Of a DNA stretch of 64,000 nt, positions 7,230 to 15,213 are shown in pieces. Position 1 is the first letter of the stretch; every line of letters starts with the position of its first letter. The notes beneath the pieces are model-generated. The model saw only the letters and a list, made by a program, of their open reading frames with translations. It searched no databases and had not been told where the DNA came from. The stretch is from Pseudolabrys sp050185995. Lineage in GTDB: Bacteria; Pseudomonadota; Alphaproteobacteria; Rhizobiales; Xanthobacteraceae. The DNA lies in assembly GCF_050185995.1 (NCBI RefSeq), contig NZ_JBFWYW010000008.1. The stretch is one strand, 5' to 3'. The translations under genes and the position numbers were made by a program.

Positions 7230-8336
7230 ATGGCCCTGCGCACCAAGCCGCCGTTTCGCGCCGATCATGTCGGCAGTCTGTTGCGTCCTGCTGCGCTCAA
7301 GGAGGCGCGGACGAAATTCGCCAAGGGCGAGATCGACGCAGCTGCGCTAAAAGCGGTCGAGGACCGCGAGATCGAGCGCGTCATCAAGAAGCAGGAGGAG
7401 GTCGGCCTGCAGGCGATCACCGACGGCGAATTCCGCCGTTCGTGGTGGCATCTCGATTTTCTCTGGGGTCTCGACGGCGTCGACAAGCATGTGATGAACA
7501 GCGGCGTCGCCTTCGCCGCGGTGACGACGCGCAACGAGGGCGTCAAGGTGACCGGCAAGATCGGCTTCACCGGCCATCCGATGATCGAGCATTTCAAGTT
7601 CGTCGCCGCGCACACCGGGTGCACGCCGAAGATCACGGTTCCCGCGCCGTCTGCGGTCTATGGCCGTCCGGCGCGGCCGCCGATCGACGACAAGGCCTAT
7701 CCGAAGCTCGATGCGATGTTCGAGGACCTGGGGCAGGCCTACAAGAAGGCCGTGCGCGCCTTCGCCGATGCCGGCTGCCGCTATCTCCAGCTCGACGAAG
7801 TCTTCATCGCCATGCTGTGCGACGACAAATACCGCCAGCAGATGACGGCGCGCGGCGACGACCCCGAAAAGCTCGGACGGCTCTACGGCGATCTCGTCAA
7901 CGCCGCGATGGCGGACATTCCCGCCGACATGACGATCACGATGCATATGTGCCGCGGCAACTACAAGTCGACCTTCATGGGCGCCGGCGGCTATGAGGCG
8001 GTGCAGGAAGTGCTATTCAACCGCATCAAGGTCCACGGCTTCTTCATGGAATACGACACCACGCGGGCCGGCGGCTTTGAGCCGCTGCGCATGGTGCCGA
8101 AGGACCGGCAGGTCGTGCTCGGCGTGGTCACCACCAAGACCGGCAAGCTCGAATCGAAGGATGAGATCAAGCGGCGCATCGACGAGGCGACGAAGTACAT
8201 CTCGCTCGATCAGCTCTGCCTGTCGCCGCAATGCGGCTTCGCGTCCACGGAAGAAGGCAACGCGCTTGCCGAAGACGAGCAGTGGGCCAAGCTGCGCATG
8301 ATCGTCGAACTCGCCGACGAGGTCTGGGGCCGTTAG
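7230..8336 (+). CDS. MetE C-terminal-domain (core-MetE-like) methyltransferase, paralogue 4
   Basis: A 368-aa paralogue, separated from paralogue 3 by 135 bp, so it may have its own promoter. It opens with TKPPFRADHVGSLLRPAALKEAR and keeps the zinc set in MHMCRG, FMEYDTTRAG and SPQCGF. The mid-protein segment YGRPARPPIDDKAY is its own, while QLDEVFIAMLC matches paralogue 3 in having Asp-Glu-Val. Its TAG stop overlaps the stop of the convergent RlpA-like gene. As with its siblings, the fold and zinc chemistry are clear and the substrates are not. Confidence 0.88.
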   Translation: MALRTKPPFRADHVGSLLRPAALKEARTKFAKGEIDAAALKAVEDREIERVIKKQEEVGLQAITDGEFRRSWWHLDFLWGLDGVDKHVMNSGVAFAAVTTRNEGVKVTGKIGFTGHPMIEHFKFVAAHTGCTPKITVPAPSAVYGRPARPPIDDKAYPKLDAMFEDLGQAYKKAVRAFADAGCRYLQLDEVFIAMLCDDKYRQQMTARGDDPEKLGRLYGDLVNAAMADIPADMTITMHMCRGNYKSTFMGAGGYEAVQEVLFNRIKVHGFFMEYDTTRAGGFEPLRMVPKDRQVVLGVVTTKTGKLESKDEIKRRIDEATKYISLDQLCLSPQCGFASTEEGNALAEDEQWAKLRMIVELADEVWGR

Positions 8337-9169
8337 TGCTCGCCGATTGACAGCGATGCCTGCGCCACCGGCATGGCGTCGTCCTCGTCGTCGACCGGGC
8401 CGACAAACCAGTTGCGGCCGGGCAGCGGCGTAACGCGCACCGCCTGCAAGACGCCTGCCGTCATTGTCGGATCGAAGAAGCGCATCGTGCGCGCGTTGAG
8501 GTCGATGACGCGGCCGGGCCGCAGCGGCCCGACATCGTTGATCCTCACGATGACGCTTTTGCCGCCCGCCTCGACCAGCGCATAGGCCGGCTCGTAGCGC
8601 ATGCGATAGCGCACACCGTTGAATCGCCCGCGCAGATCGATCTGGATCGCCGCGGTCCAGCCGTTCGGGTCGTAGTATTCGCCGGAGGCTGTTTCGGCGT
8701 CGCCGGAGTCCTTGTCGGCGGGGTCGGTCGGATCGTACATCGACGCCGCGCCGACGATCATCGCCGGCGCGAGCGCGGCGTCCGGCGCCGCGATCGAGAT
8801 ATTGGCGGTCACCGTCGTGGCGGGTTTCTCGATCGGCGCCGACGAAATCGGCGGCAGCCGCAGGCGCGGGATCGCGGCGGTGACCGCTTCGGCCGCGGCG
8901 CGGTCATCGAGCGCATCGAAGAGCGGACTGTCGGACGTCACCTCGAAGCGAAATGCGGTCGCGCGGGGCAAGGCGATTTCGGCGGCAGCGTGCGACAAAG
9001 GCGGGATCGGCGCGACGGCGACGGCATCGACCTGTGGCGTATCGAAACGCGCCTGCGCGAGACCGGCAAGGAGACCTTCAAAGGCCAGCGCGGCAACACA
9101 CAGGCGAACCGATCCCATCGCGAAAACGCGCAGACCGGCACGATGCCGTTCGGCAAAAGCGGACTTCAT
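8333..9169 (-). CDS. RlpA-like septal ring lytic transglycosylase family protein
   Basis: A 278-aa protein with a basic N-terminus and a hydrophobic stretch (about residues 18-40, ending near AQA) that looks like a signal peptide or anchor. A variable Ala/Pro-rich stretch follows, and the C-terminal 100 residues form a double-psi beta-barrel: GEYYDPNGWTAA, then VIVRINDVGPLRPGRVIDLN. RlpA proteins act on cell-wall glycan in the periplasm; some cut denuded glycan, others only bind. No SPOR domain is seen. It overlaps MetE-like paralogue 4 tail to tail, so it is transcribed independently of that locus. Confidence 0.75.
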   Translation of the reverse strand: MKSAFAERHRAGLRVFAMGSVRLCVAALAFEGLLAGLAQARFDTPQVDAVAVAPIPPLSHAAAEIALPRATAFRFEVTSDSPLFDALDDRAAAEAVTAAIPRLRLPPISSAPIEKPATTVTANISIAAPDAALAPAMIVGAASMYDPTDPADKDSGDAETASGEYYDPNGWTAAIQIDLRGRFNGVRYRMRYEPAYALVEAGGKSVIVRINDVGPLRPGRVIDLNARTMRFFDPTMTAGVLQAVRVTPLPGRNWFVGPVDDEDDAMPVAQASLSIGEH

Positions 9170-9600
9170 GCAGCCCCCCGGCTGATAACCTTCTGGTTGC
9201 CGGAAAGCCTAGGCGGAAGCCGCACCACGCCGGCTTAAAGAGCACGATGAAAAAACTCATAAAATTCTCGCGGGCTTCGTAAGCCTGCCGTGCCGTCATC
9301 AAAACGCGTTATCGCGAAGGTCTCGCGTGCGTGCGCCATGCTCGCGAAAAATAATTCCGGCGCGGTTGCCGCGACGGCGCGTCAGTAGAAGCCGTTATGA
9401 TGCGAGGCATCGAAACTCTGCGCACGGCCGTGCGGAAAGCGTGGCGCACGGTTACGCCGCCGCTAACGAGCGTGGTTGACGCTTTCTTTGGCCTGTGTCG
9501 CGGCGCTTGCCATGATGGCGCGGAACGTGGTTAAGACGTTTCCACGTGTCTGCAAAACGAATGCGGACCGCGGGTCCGCACGCGAGAAAGAACAGTCAAA
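9170..9600. other. intergenic region between divergent rlpA-like and SDR genes
   Basis: This 431-bp gap separates two divergent genes and should hold both promoters. I see no convincing small gene. The only clear structure is a 19-bp palindrome at 9562-9580 just before the SDR gene. Composition is less GC-rich than the neighbouring genes around 9240-9360. Confidence 0.6.
9562..9580. promoter_or_regulatory. 19-bp palindrome upstream of the acyl-CoA operon, candidate operator
   Basis: TGCGGACC and GGTCCGCA form perfect 8-bp arms around GCG, ending 20 bp before the SDR start codon. No T-run follows, so it does not look like a terminator. Its position suits a repressor site or a leader hairpin for the SDR-MaoC-CaiB operon. 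The cognate regulator is not apparent in the window. Confidence 0.4.
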
Positions 9601-10515
9601 ATGGCCGGAATCGTTGCTGGAAAAGTCGCCATCGTCACGGGTGCGGGCCGCGGGATCGGCCGCGCCATCGCGCTGCTGTTGGCGCAGGAAGGCGCGAGCG
9701 TCGTCGTCAATGACGTCGGCGCAAGTCTCGAAGGCGCGGGCGCCGACACCGGCCCGGCCCAGGAGGTCGTCAACGAAATCAAGAAGGCGGGCGGCAAGGC
9801 CATCGCCTCGACCGACAACATCGCGGAGCCGAAGACGGCGGACGCCATCGTCAAGGCGGCGATCGACGCCTTCGGCAAGGTCGATATCCTCGTCAACAAT
9901 GCCGGCATCCTGCGCGACCGTATCTTTCACAAGATGAGCTGGTCGGACTGGTCCGACGTCATCGCCGTCCACCTGCACGGCTCGTTCAACATGAGCAGTG
10001 CCTGCGCCCGGTTGTTCCGCGAGCAGAATTCCGGCGCCATGGTTCACATGACCTCGACCTCCGGCCTGATCGGCAATTTCGGTCAGGCCAATTACATGGC
10101 AGCCAAGCTCGGCATCGCCGGCCTGTCGCGCGGCATCGCGCTCGACATGCAGCGCTATAATGTGCGCTCGAACTGCATCGCGCCGTTCGCCTGGAGCCGC
10201 ATGATCGGCTCCATCCCGGCCGAGACCGACGCCGAGAAGAAGCGCGTCGAACGCCTGCAGCAGATGACGCCGGAAAAGATCGCGCCGCTCGTCGTCTATC
10301 TCGCCTCCGACAGCGCCGAGGGGGTGTCCGGGCAGATTTTCTCGGTGCGCAACAACGAGATTTTCCTGTTCAGCCAGCCGCGGCCGATCCGCGTCATTCA
10401 TCGCTCCGAGGGCTGGACGCCGGCGAAGCTCGAGGAGCAGCTCAAGGGCGCTTTCGGTCCCTCGCTGACGCCGCTTGAGCGTTCGGCCGACGTGTTCGCG
10501 TGGGATCCGGTCTAG
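9601..10515 (+). CDS. SDR family dehydrogenase, HSD17B4 / MFE-2 dehydrogenase-like
   Basis: A 304-aa short-chain dehydrogenase with the cofactor loop GAGRGIGRA, NNAG, and the active-site Ser and YxxxK in TSTSGLIGNFGQANYMAAK. The spacing and the C-terminal extension (FLFSQPRPIRVIHRSEGW) resemble the dehydrogenase part of peroxisomal multifunctional enzyme type 2, which oxidises (R)-3-hydroxyacyl-CoA. The next gene is a MaoC hydratase that starts directly after this stop codon. Together they look like a split MFE-2, catalysing hydration and then oxidation of a 2-enoyl-CoA. The acyl substrate is unknown. Confidence 0.8.
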   Translation: MAGIVAGKVAIVTGAGRGIGRAIALLLAQEGASVVVNDVGASLEGAGADTGPAQEVVNEIKKAGGKAIASTDNIAEPKTADAIVKAAIDAFGKVDILVNNAGILRDRIFHKMSWSDWSDVIAVHLHGSFNMSSACARLFREQNSGAMVHMTSTSGLIGNFGQANYMAAKLGIAGLSRGIALDMQRYNVRSNCIAPFAWSRMIGSIPAETDAEKKRVERLQQMTPEKIAPLVVYLASDSAEGVSGQIFSVRNNEIFLFSQPRPIRVIHRSEGWTPAKLEEQLKGAFGPSLTPLERSADVFAWDPV

Positions 10516-11376
10516 ATGCCGATCGTCTACGACAAGCTGCTCGCGCTGAACATTCCGGAAGTCGAGCACGTCTATACCGAAAAGGACGCGATCCTCTACG
10601 CGCTCGGTCTCGGCCTCGGTCAGGATCCGATGAACGAGGACGAGCTTGCCTTCGTGTATGAGAAGGCGCTCAAGGTGTTGCCGACCTATGCGCTGGTGCT
10701 CGGCTATTCGCCGTACTGGCTGCGCAACCCGGAGTCGGGCGTCACCTGGAACAAGGTGGTGCACGGCGAGCAGTCCTTCACCGTTCACAAGCCGATTGCG
10801 GGCAAGGGCACGGTGATCGGCAAGACCCGCATCGTCGAGGTGATCGACAAGGGCGAGGGCAAGGGCGCGCTGGTCTATTCGGAGCGCAAGGTCACCGACA
10901 AGGCGACCGGCGACCTCGTCGCGACATTGAAGCAGACCACGTTCTGCCGCGCGGACGGCGGCTTCGGCGGGCCGGCGCGCGAAGCGCCGCCGGTGCATGC
11001 CATTCCCGACCGCGCGCCGGATATCGTCTGTGATCTGCCAACCCGGCCCGAAATGGCGCTGGTCTACCGCCTCTCCGGCGATATCAATCCGCTGCATGCC
11101 GAACCGGCCTTTGCCAAGGCGGCCGGATTTCCGCGGCCGATCCTGCACGGGCTCGCGAGTTTCGGCGTCGCCGGCCACGCGATCCTGAAAAGTGTGTGCG
11201 GCTATGACCCGGCGCGTCTGACGGGCATGGCCGGGCGTTTCTCCGCGCCGGTCTATCCGGGCGAGACGATCCGCACTGAAATCTGGCGTGACGGCAGCGT
11301 GGTGAGCTATCGCGCCCGCGTCGTCGAGCGCGACATCGTCGCGATCAACAACGGCCGTGCCGAAATCTCCGGGTGA
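10516..11376 (+). CDS. MaoC family (R)-specific enoyl-CoA hydratase, MFE-2 hydratase-2-like
   Basis: A 286-aa double hot-dog protein. The C-terminal half contains YRLSGDINPLHAEPAFAKAAGF and PILHGLASFG, the hydratase-2 motif with its catalytic Asp and His. The N-terminal half is the inactive companion hot-dog. The length and architecture match the hydratase domain of eukaryotic multifunctional enzyme 2. The ATG follows the SDR stop with no gap, and the CaiB-type gene begins 4 bp after its own stop, so all three genes form one operon. Confidence 0.85.
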   Translation: MPIVYDKLLALNIPEVEHVYTEKDAILYALGLGLGQDPMNEDELAFVYEKALKVLPTYALVLGYSPYWLRNPESGVTWNKVVHGEQSFTVHKPIAGKGTVIGKTRIVEVIDKGEGKGALVYSERKVTDKATGDLVATLKQTTFCRADGGFGGPAREAPPVHAIPDRAPDIVCDLPTRPEMALVYRLSGDINPLHAEPAFAKAAGFPRPILHGLASFGVAGHAILKSVCGYDPARLTGMAGRFSAPVYPGETIRTEIWRDGSVVSYRARVVERDIVAINNGRAEISG

Positions 11377-11380
11377 TGCG

Positions 11381-12505
11381 ATGACCCTGCCGCTCGACGG
11401 CATCCTTGTCGTTTCCATCGAGCAGGCGGTTGCCGCGCCGCAATGCACCTGCCGGCTGACGGATGCCGGCGCGCGCGTCATCAAGGTCGAGCGGCCGGAA
11501 GGCGACTTCGCCCGCGACTACGATCATGTCGTCCACGGCGAGAGCGCCAATTTCGTCTGGCTCAACCGCGGCAAGGAATCCGTTGTCCTCGACCTCGGCA
11601 AGGACGAGGACAAGGCCGTCCTCGAGGCCATGCTCGCGCAGGCGGATGTGTTCGTGCAGAATCTCAAGCCCGGCGCGCTCGCCAAACTCGGCTTCGCGGT
11701 GTCGCGGCTGCGCAAGGACTATCCGAAGCTGATCTGCTGCTCGATCTCCGGTTACGGCGAAAGCGGCCCTTACAAATCACGCAAGGCTTACGATCTTCTC
11801 ATTCAGGCTGAGTCCGGCGTCGCCTCGGTGACCGGCGGGCCGGATGCGCCGGCGCGCGTCGGCATCTCGCTGGTCGACGCCACCGCCGGCTTCAACGCCT
11901 ATCAGGCGATCCTCGAGGCGCTGCTGGCGCGGGCCAGAACCGGGCAGGGCGCCGACATTGCCGTGTCGATGTTCGACGCCATGGCGGAATGGATGACGGT
12001 GCCGCTGCTGCATGCCGAAGGCGGCCAGCCGTTCAAGCGTATCGGGCTTGCCCATGCGACCATCGCGCCCTATGGCGTGTTCAAGTCGCGCGACGGCGCG
12101 GACATTCTCATCGCTATCCAGAACGACCGCGAATGGCGGGTGCTGGCGGAGAAAATTCTCGGCAACGCCGCGCTCGGCACCGATCCGAAATTCGCGACCA
12201 ATCCCAGGCGCGCCGAAAACCGTGCCGAGACCGACGCGGCCGTGGGCCAGTCCTTCTCGAAGCACGATGTCGCCGAGCTGATGAAACTGCTCGAGGCCGC
12301 CGATATCGCCTTCGCGCGGGTCAACGATTCGATGCTGCTGTCGCAGCATCCGCATCTGCGGCGGATCACGGTCGGCGCGCCGACCGGCCCGGTGTCGACG
12401 CCGGCGCCCACGCCGATCGTCAACGGAGAGCAGCGCCGCTATGGCGCGATCCCGGCGCTGGGCGAGCATACCGGCAAGGTCAAGGCCGAGTTTTCAAAGA
12501 AGTAG
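11381..12505 (+). CDS. CaiB/BaiF family (class III) CoA-transferase
   Basis: About 374 aa, starting at the ATG at 11381 just after the MaoC stop; an ATG at 11357 would overlap that gene. The N-terminus LPLDGILVVSIEQAVAAPQCT and KVERPEGDFARDYD are family hallmarks. GISLVDATAGFNAYQAI carries the Asp expected to form the aspartyl-CoA anhydride, and VNGEQRRYGAIPALGEH is the usual C-terminal block. It moves CoA between carboxylic acids, plausibly loading the substrate that the SDR and MaoC enzymes then process. It is convergent with the efflux pump gene, with only 4 bp between the stops. Confidence 0.85.
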   Translation: MTLPLDGILVVSIEQAVAAPQCTCRLTDAGARVIKVERPEGDFARDYDHVVHGESANFVWLNRGKESVVLDLGKDEDKAVLEAMLAQADVFVQNLKPGALAKLGFAVSRLRKDYPKLICCSISGYGESGPYKSRKAYDLLIQAESGVASVTGGPDAPARVGISLVDATAGFNAYQAILEALLARARTGQGADIAVSMFDAMAEWMTVPLLHAEGGQPFKRIGLAHATIAPYGVFKSRDGADILIAIQNDREWRVLAEKILGNAALGTDPKFATNPRRAENRAETDAAVGQSFSKHDVAELMKLLEAADIAFARVNDSMLLSQHPHLRRITVGAPTGPVSTPAPTPIVNGEQRRYGAIPALGEHTGKVKAEFSKK

Positions 12506-12509
12506 TCGT

Positions 12510-14051
12510 TCAGTCCATCGCGTGCGCCGCGGACGCCTGCGGGGCGCTCGCGCGTGACGTGCTGATCAGCAGCACCAGCGGAATGGTCGCGATGGCGAGA
12601 ATCATCAGCAGCTTGAAGTCGTTGGCATAGGCGATCACCGCCGCCTGTTCGGTGACGATACGGTCGAGCATGGCGCGGCCGAGATCGGTCTGCATGTTGA
12701 GCGTGCCGGCGACATCGGGCATCTGCAGCGCGTTGTTGAACGGCGTCACACTCTCGGTCAGCCGCGCGTGCATCAGCGTCGTCTTGCTGGTGAGATTGGC
12801 GATCACCATCGAGATGCCGATCGACGAGCCGATGTTGCGCACCAGCGTCATCATCGCGGTGCCGCTGGTCCGCAGATGACCGGGCAGCGTCGCGAAGCCG
12901 ACCGAGGTGACAGGCACGAACAGCAGGCCGAGGCCAATGCCCTGGATGATGCTGATGGTCACGATGGTCGAGGGCTGGGTGTCGGTGGTGAACCCCACCA
13001 TCTCGTACAGCGTTCCGGCGGTCAGCAGCAGACCGGCCAGGATGAGATAGCGCGATTCGACGTGCTTCATCAGCCGTGGCGCCGCCATCATCGTCATCAT
13101 GGTGCCGACGCCGCGCGAGCCGAGCAGCATGCCGGCGGTCAGGATCGGATAGCCGAGCACGTTCTGCATGAACGGCGTCACCAGCGCCATCGTGCCGAAC
13201 AGCACGATGCCGATCACCACCATGAACAGGCAGGCGGCGGCGAAATTGCGGTCCTTGAACAGCTCGAAGCGGATGAACGGCGCATCGGTCGTCAGCGAAT
13301 GCGCGAAGAAGTAGTAGAAGCCGGCGGCCGAGATGATGGTCTCGATCCAGATTTCGCCCGCGTCGAACCAGCCGACCTGCTCGCCGCGATCGAGCATCAG
13401 TTGCAGCGCGCCGATGCCGACCGCCAGCGCGCCGAAGCCGAACCAGTCGAAGCGCAGGTGTTCCTGCTTCTTGGTTTCTTCCATGAAGAACATGAGGCCG
13501 AGCACGGTGATGATGCCGATCGGCAGGTTCACCAGGAACACCCAATGCCAGCTGTAGTTGTCGGTCAGCCAGCCGCCGAGGGTGGGGCCCATGATCGGGC
13601 CGAGCATCACGCCCATGCCCCAGATCGCCATCGCCGAGCCGCGCTTCTCGATCGGGTAGGCGTCGAGCATGACGGACTGCGACAGCGGCACCAGCGCAGC
13701 GCCGGCCATGCCCTGCATCAGGCGGAACAGCACCATCTGCTCGATGTTCTGCGCCATGGCGCACAGCACCGAGGCAAAGGTGAAGCCCGCGGCGCAGATG
13801 ATGAACAGCGTCTTGCGGCCGTAACGGTCGGCGAGCCAGCCGATCGGCGCGGTCATCACCGCGGCGGCGACAATGTAGGAGGTCAGCACCCAGTTGATCT
13901 GGTCGAGCGAGGCCGACAGCGAGCCCTGCATATAAGGCAGCGCGACGTTGGCGATCGTGGTGTCGAGCGCCTGCATGATGGTCGCGGTCATGGCGCAGAC
14001 CGTGACCATCGTGCGCCGGAGTTCCGGCGATATGGCGCTTGCCGTCGTCAT
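12510..14051 (-). CDS. DHA2 family MFS multidrug transporter (EmrB-type)
   Basis: A 513-aa, very hydrophobic protein with the length of 14-helix DHA2 drug:proton antiporters. The first helices hold MQALDTTIANVALPYMQG, the usual motif of this family, and WLADRYGRKTLF is motif A between helices 2 and 3. The helix 5 region has GMAGAALVPLSQ and GPTLGGWL. It resides in the inner membrane and pairs with the periplasmic adaptor encoded 16 bp upstream (EmrA-like), so it probably works with a TolC-like outer-membrane channel; none is in the window. Confidence 0.88.
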   Translation of the reverse strand: MTTASAISPELRRTMVTVCAMTATIMQALDTTIANVALPYMQGSLSASLDQINWVLTSYIVAAAVMTAPIGWLADRYGRKTLFIICAAGFTFASVLCAMAQNIEQMVLFRLMQGMAGAALVPLSQSVMLDAYPIEKRGSAMAIWGMGVMLGPIMGPTLGGWLTDNYSWHWVFLVNLPIGIITVLGLMFFMEETKKQEHLRFDWFGFGALAVGIGALQLMLDRGEQVGWFDAGEIWIETIISAAGFYYFFAHSLTTDAPFIRFELFKDRNFAAACLFMVVIGIVLFGTMALVTPFMQNVLGYPILTAGMLLGSRGVGTMMTMMAAPRLMKHVESRYLILAGLLLTAGTLYEMVGFTTDTQPSTIVTISIIQGIGLGLLFVPVTSVGFATLPGHLRTSGTAMMTLVRNIGSSIGISMVIANLTSKTTLMHARLTESVTPFNNALQMPDVAGTLNMQTDLGRAMLDRIVTEQAAVIAYANDFKLLMILAIATIPLVLLISTSRASAPQASAAHAMD

Positions 14052-14067
14052 CGAAGGGCGTCTCTGC

Positions 14068-15213
14068 TTACTTCTCCGCCGGCGCCGCGTTGGCGACGAA
14101 GGGGAGGCGGCTGTAGCCGGTATCGATCGAGACCGTCGCGCTCATGCCGGAACGCAGGCGGGTCAGATCCTCGTTCTTGTCGAACACGATCCGGACCGGA
14201 ACGCGCTGCACGACCTTGACCCAGTTTCCGCTCGCGTTCTGCGCCGGCAGGATCGAGAACTGCGAACCCGTGCCGGGGCTCACCGACTGAACCGTGCCGT
14301 GGAAGGTGTGCGAGGGGAAGCTGTCGACGTCGATCTCGACCTTCTGGCCGATGCGCAGATGGGTGATGTCGGTTTCCTTCGGATTGGCGTCGATCCAGGG
14401 CGCGCTGTCGTCGACGATGCTGAACACCGGAGATCCCGCGGTGACGAAGCGGCCGAGCTGAATGTTGTCGACCTGCGTCGCGATGCCGGCGATCGATGAC
14501 CGCAGCACGGTATGGTCGAGATCGCGCCGTGCCTGCCCGACCGCCGCCCTGGCCTGCTCATAGGCCGGGAACTTCTCGAGCGGCAGATTGGGGTCGCCGA
14601 GCAACTGGTTCAGCGTATTGGCGCGCTGCTGCGCGGCGTACTGCGACTGCAGCTTCGCCGCGACGAGGGCGGCCGCGGCAGTGTCGACCGCGGCTTGGGC
14701 GCCGGTGCGGTTCTGCAACAGTTCCATCTTGCGATCGACATCGGCCTTCTTCAGATCGACGTTCTTCTTCGCCAGATCGGAGAGGTCGGTCAGCGACTCG
14801 AGGTTGGTCTTCAGATTGTCGTACTGGACCTTGGTGTCGGCGAGCTTGGCCTCGGCCTGCGCGAGCGCCAGCTTGTAGGGCTGGGGGTCGAGTTCGAACA
14901 GATCGTCGCCGGGCTTTACGCGCTGGCCTTCGTGCACCAGCACCTTGGTGACCTTGCCGGACACGTCCGGCGTCACCAGCACTTTCTGCGCGCCGACATA
15001 GGCGTTGTCGGTGGAGATGTAGCGGCCGCCGACGAAATAGATGCCGGTGCCGATCACCAGCGCCAGGGCCGGGATGCCGATCAGGAGGATTTTGCGCAGC
15101 CGCGCGCGGTCGATGCGCGCGAACGGCCCACGCTTGCCGGACTGTTCTGCGGGCGCATCGGGCGACGACTTCGCCTGGGGCGCGTCGACGACTTTGAGGG
15201 TACGGTCAGCCAT
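14068..15213 (-). CDS. HlyD/EmrA family membrane fusion protein
   Basis: A 381-aa adaptor with a cytoplasmic N-terminus, one membrane helix around residues 40-60 (ILLIGIPALALVIGTGIYFV), and the EmrA-type lipoyl start STDNAYVGAQKVLVTPDVSG. A long helical hairpin (about residues 110-230) follows, then LRSSIAGIATQVDN and a beta-barrel. It links the DHA2 pump to an outer-membrane channel. Its start overlaps the end of the MarR gene by 8 bases, consistent with translational coupling in a marR-emrA-emrB operon. Confidence 0.88.
   Translation of the reverse strand: MADRTLKVVDAPQAKSSPDAPAEQSGKRGPFARIDRARLRKILLIGIPALALVIGTGIYFVGGRYISTDNAYVGAQKVLVTPDVSGKVTKVLVHEGQRVKPGDDLFELDPQPYKLALAQAEAKLADTKVQYDNLKTNLESLTDLSDLAKKNVDLKKADVDRKMELLQNRTGAQAAVDTAAAALVAAKLQSQYAAQQRANTLNQLLGDPNLPLEKFPAYEQARAAVGQARRDLDHTVLRSSIAGIATQVDNIQLGRFVTAGSPVFSIVDDSAPWIDANPKETDITHLRIGQKVEIDVDSFPSHTFHGTVQSVSPGTGSQFSILPAQNASGNWVKVVQRVPVRIVFDKNEDLTRLRSGMSATVSIDTGYSRLPFVANAAPAEK

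Noticed and set aside
9463..11484. A 673-codon minus frame over the SDR-MaoC genes
   Set aside because: The plus strand carries two clear enzymes with correct active sites and close gene spacing; the minus product shows no domain.
12768..14219. A 483-codon His/Arg-rich plus frame over the efflux pump
   Set aside because: The minus-strand DHA2 transporter has proper helices and motifs; the His/Arg/Gln-rich composition is typical of antisense to hydrophobic GC-rich genes.
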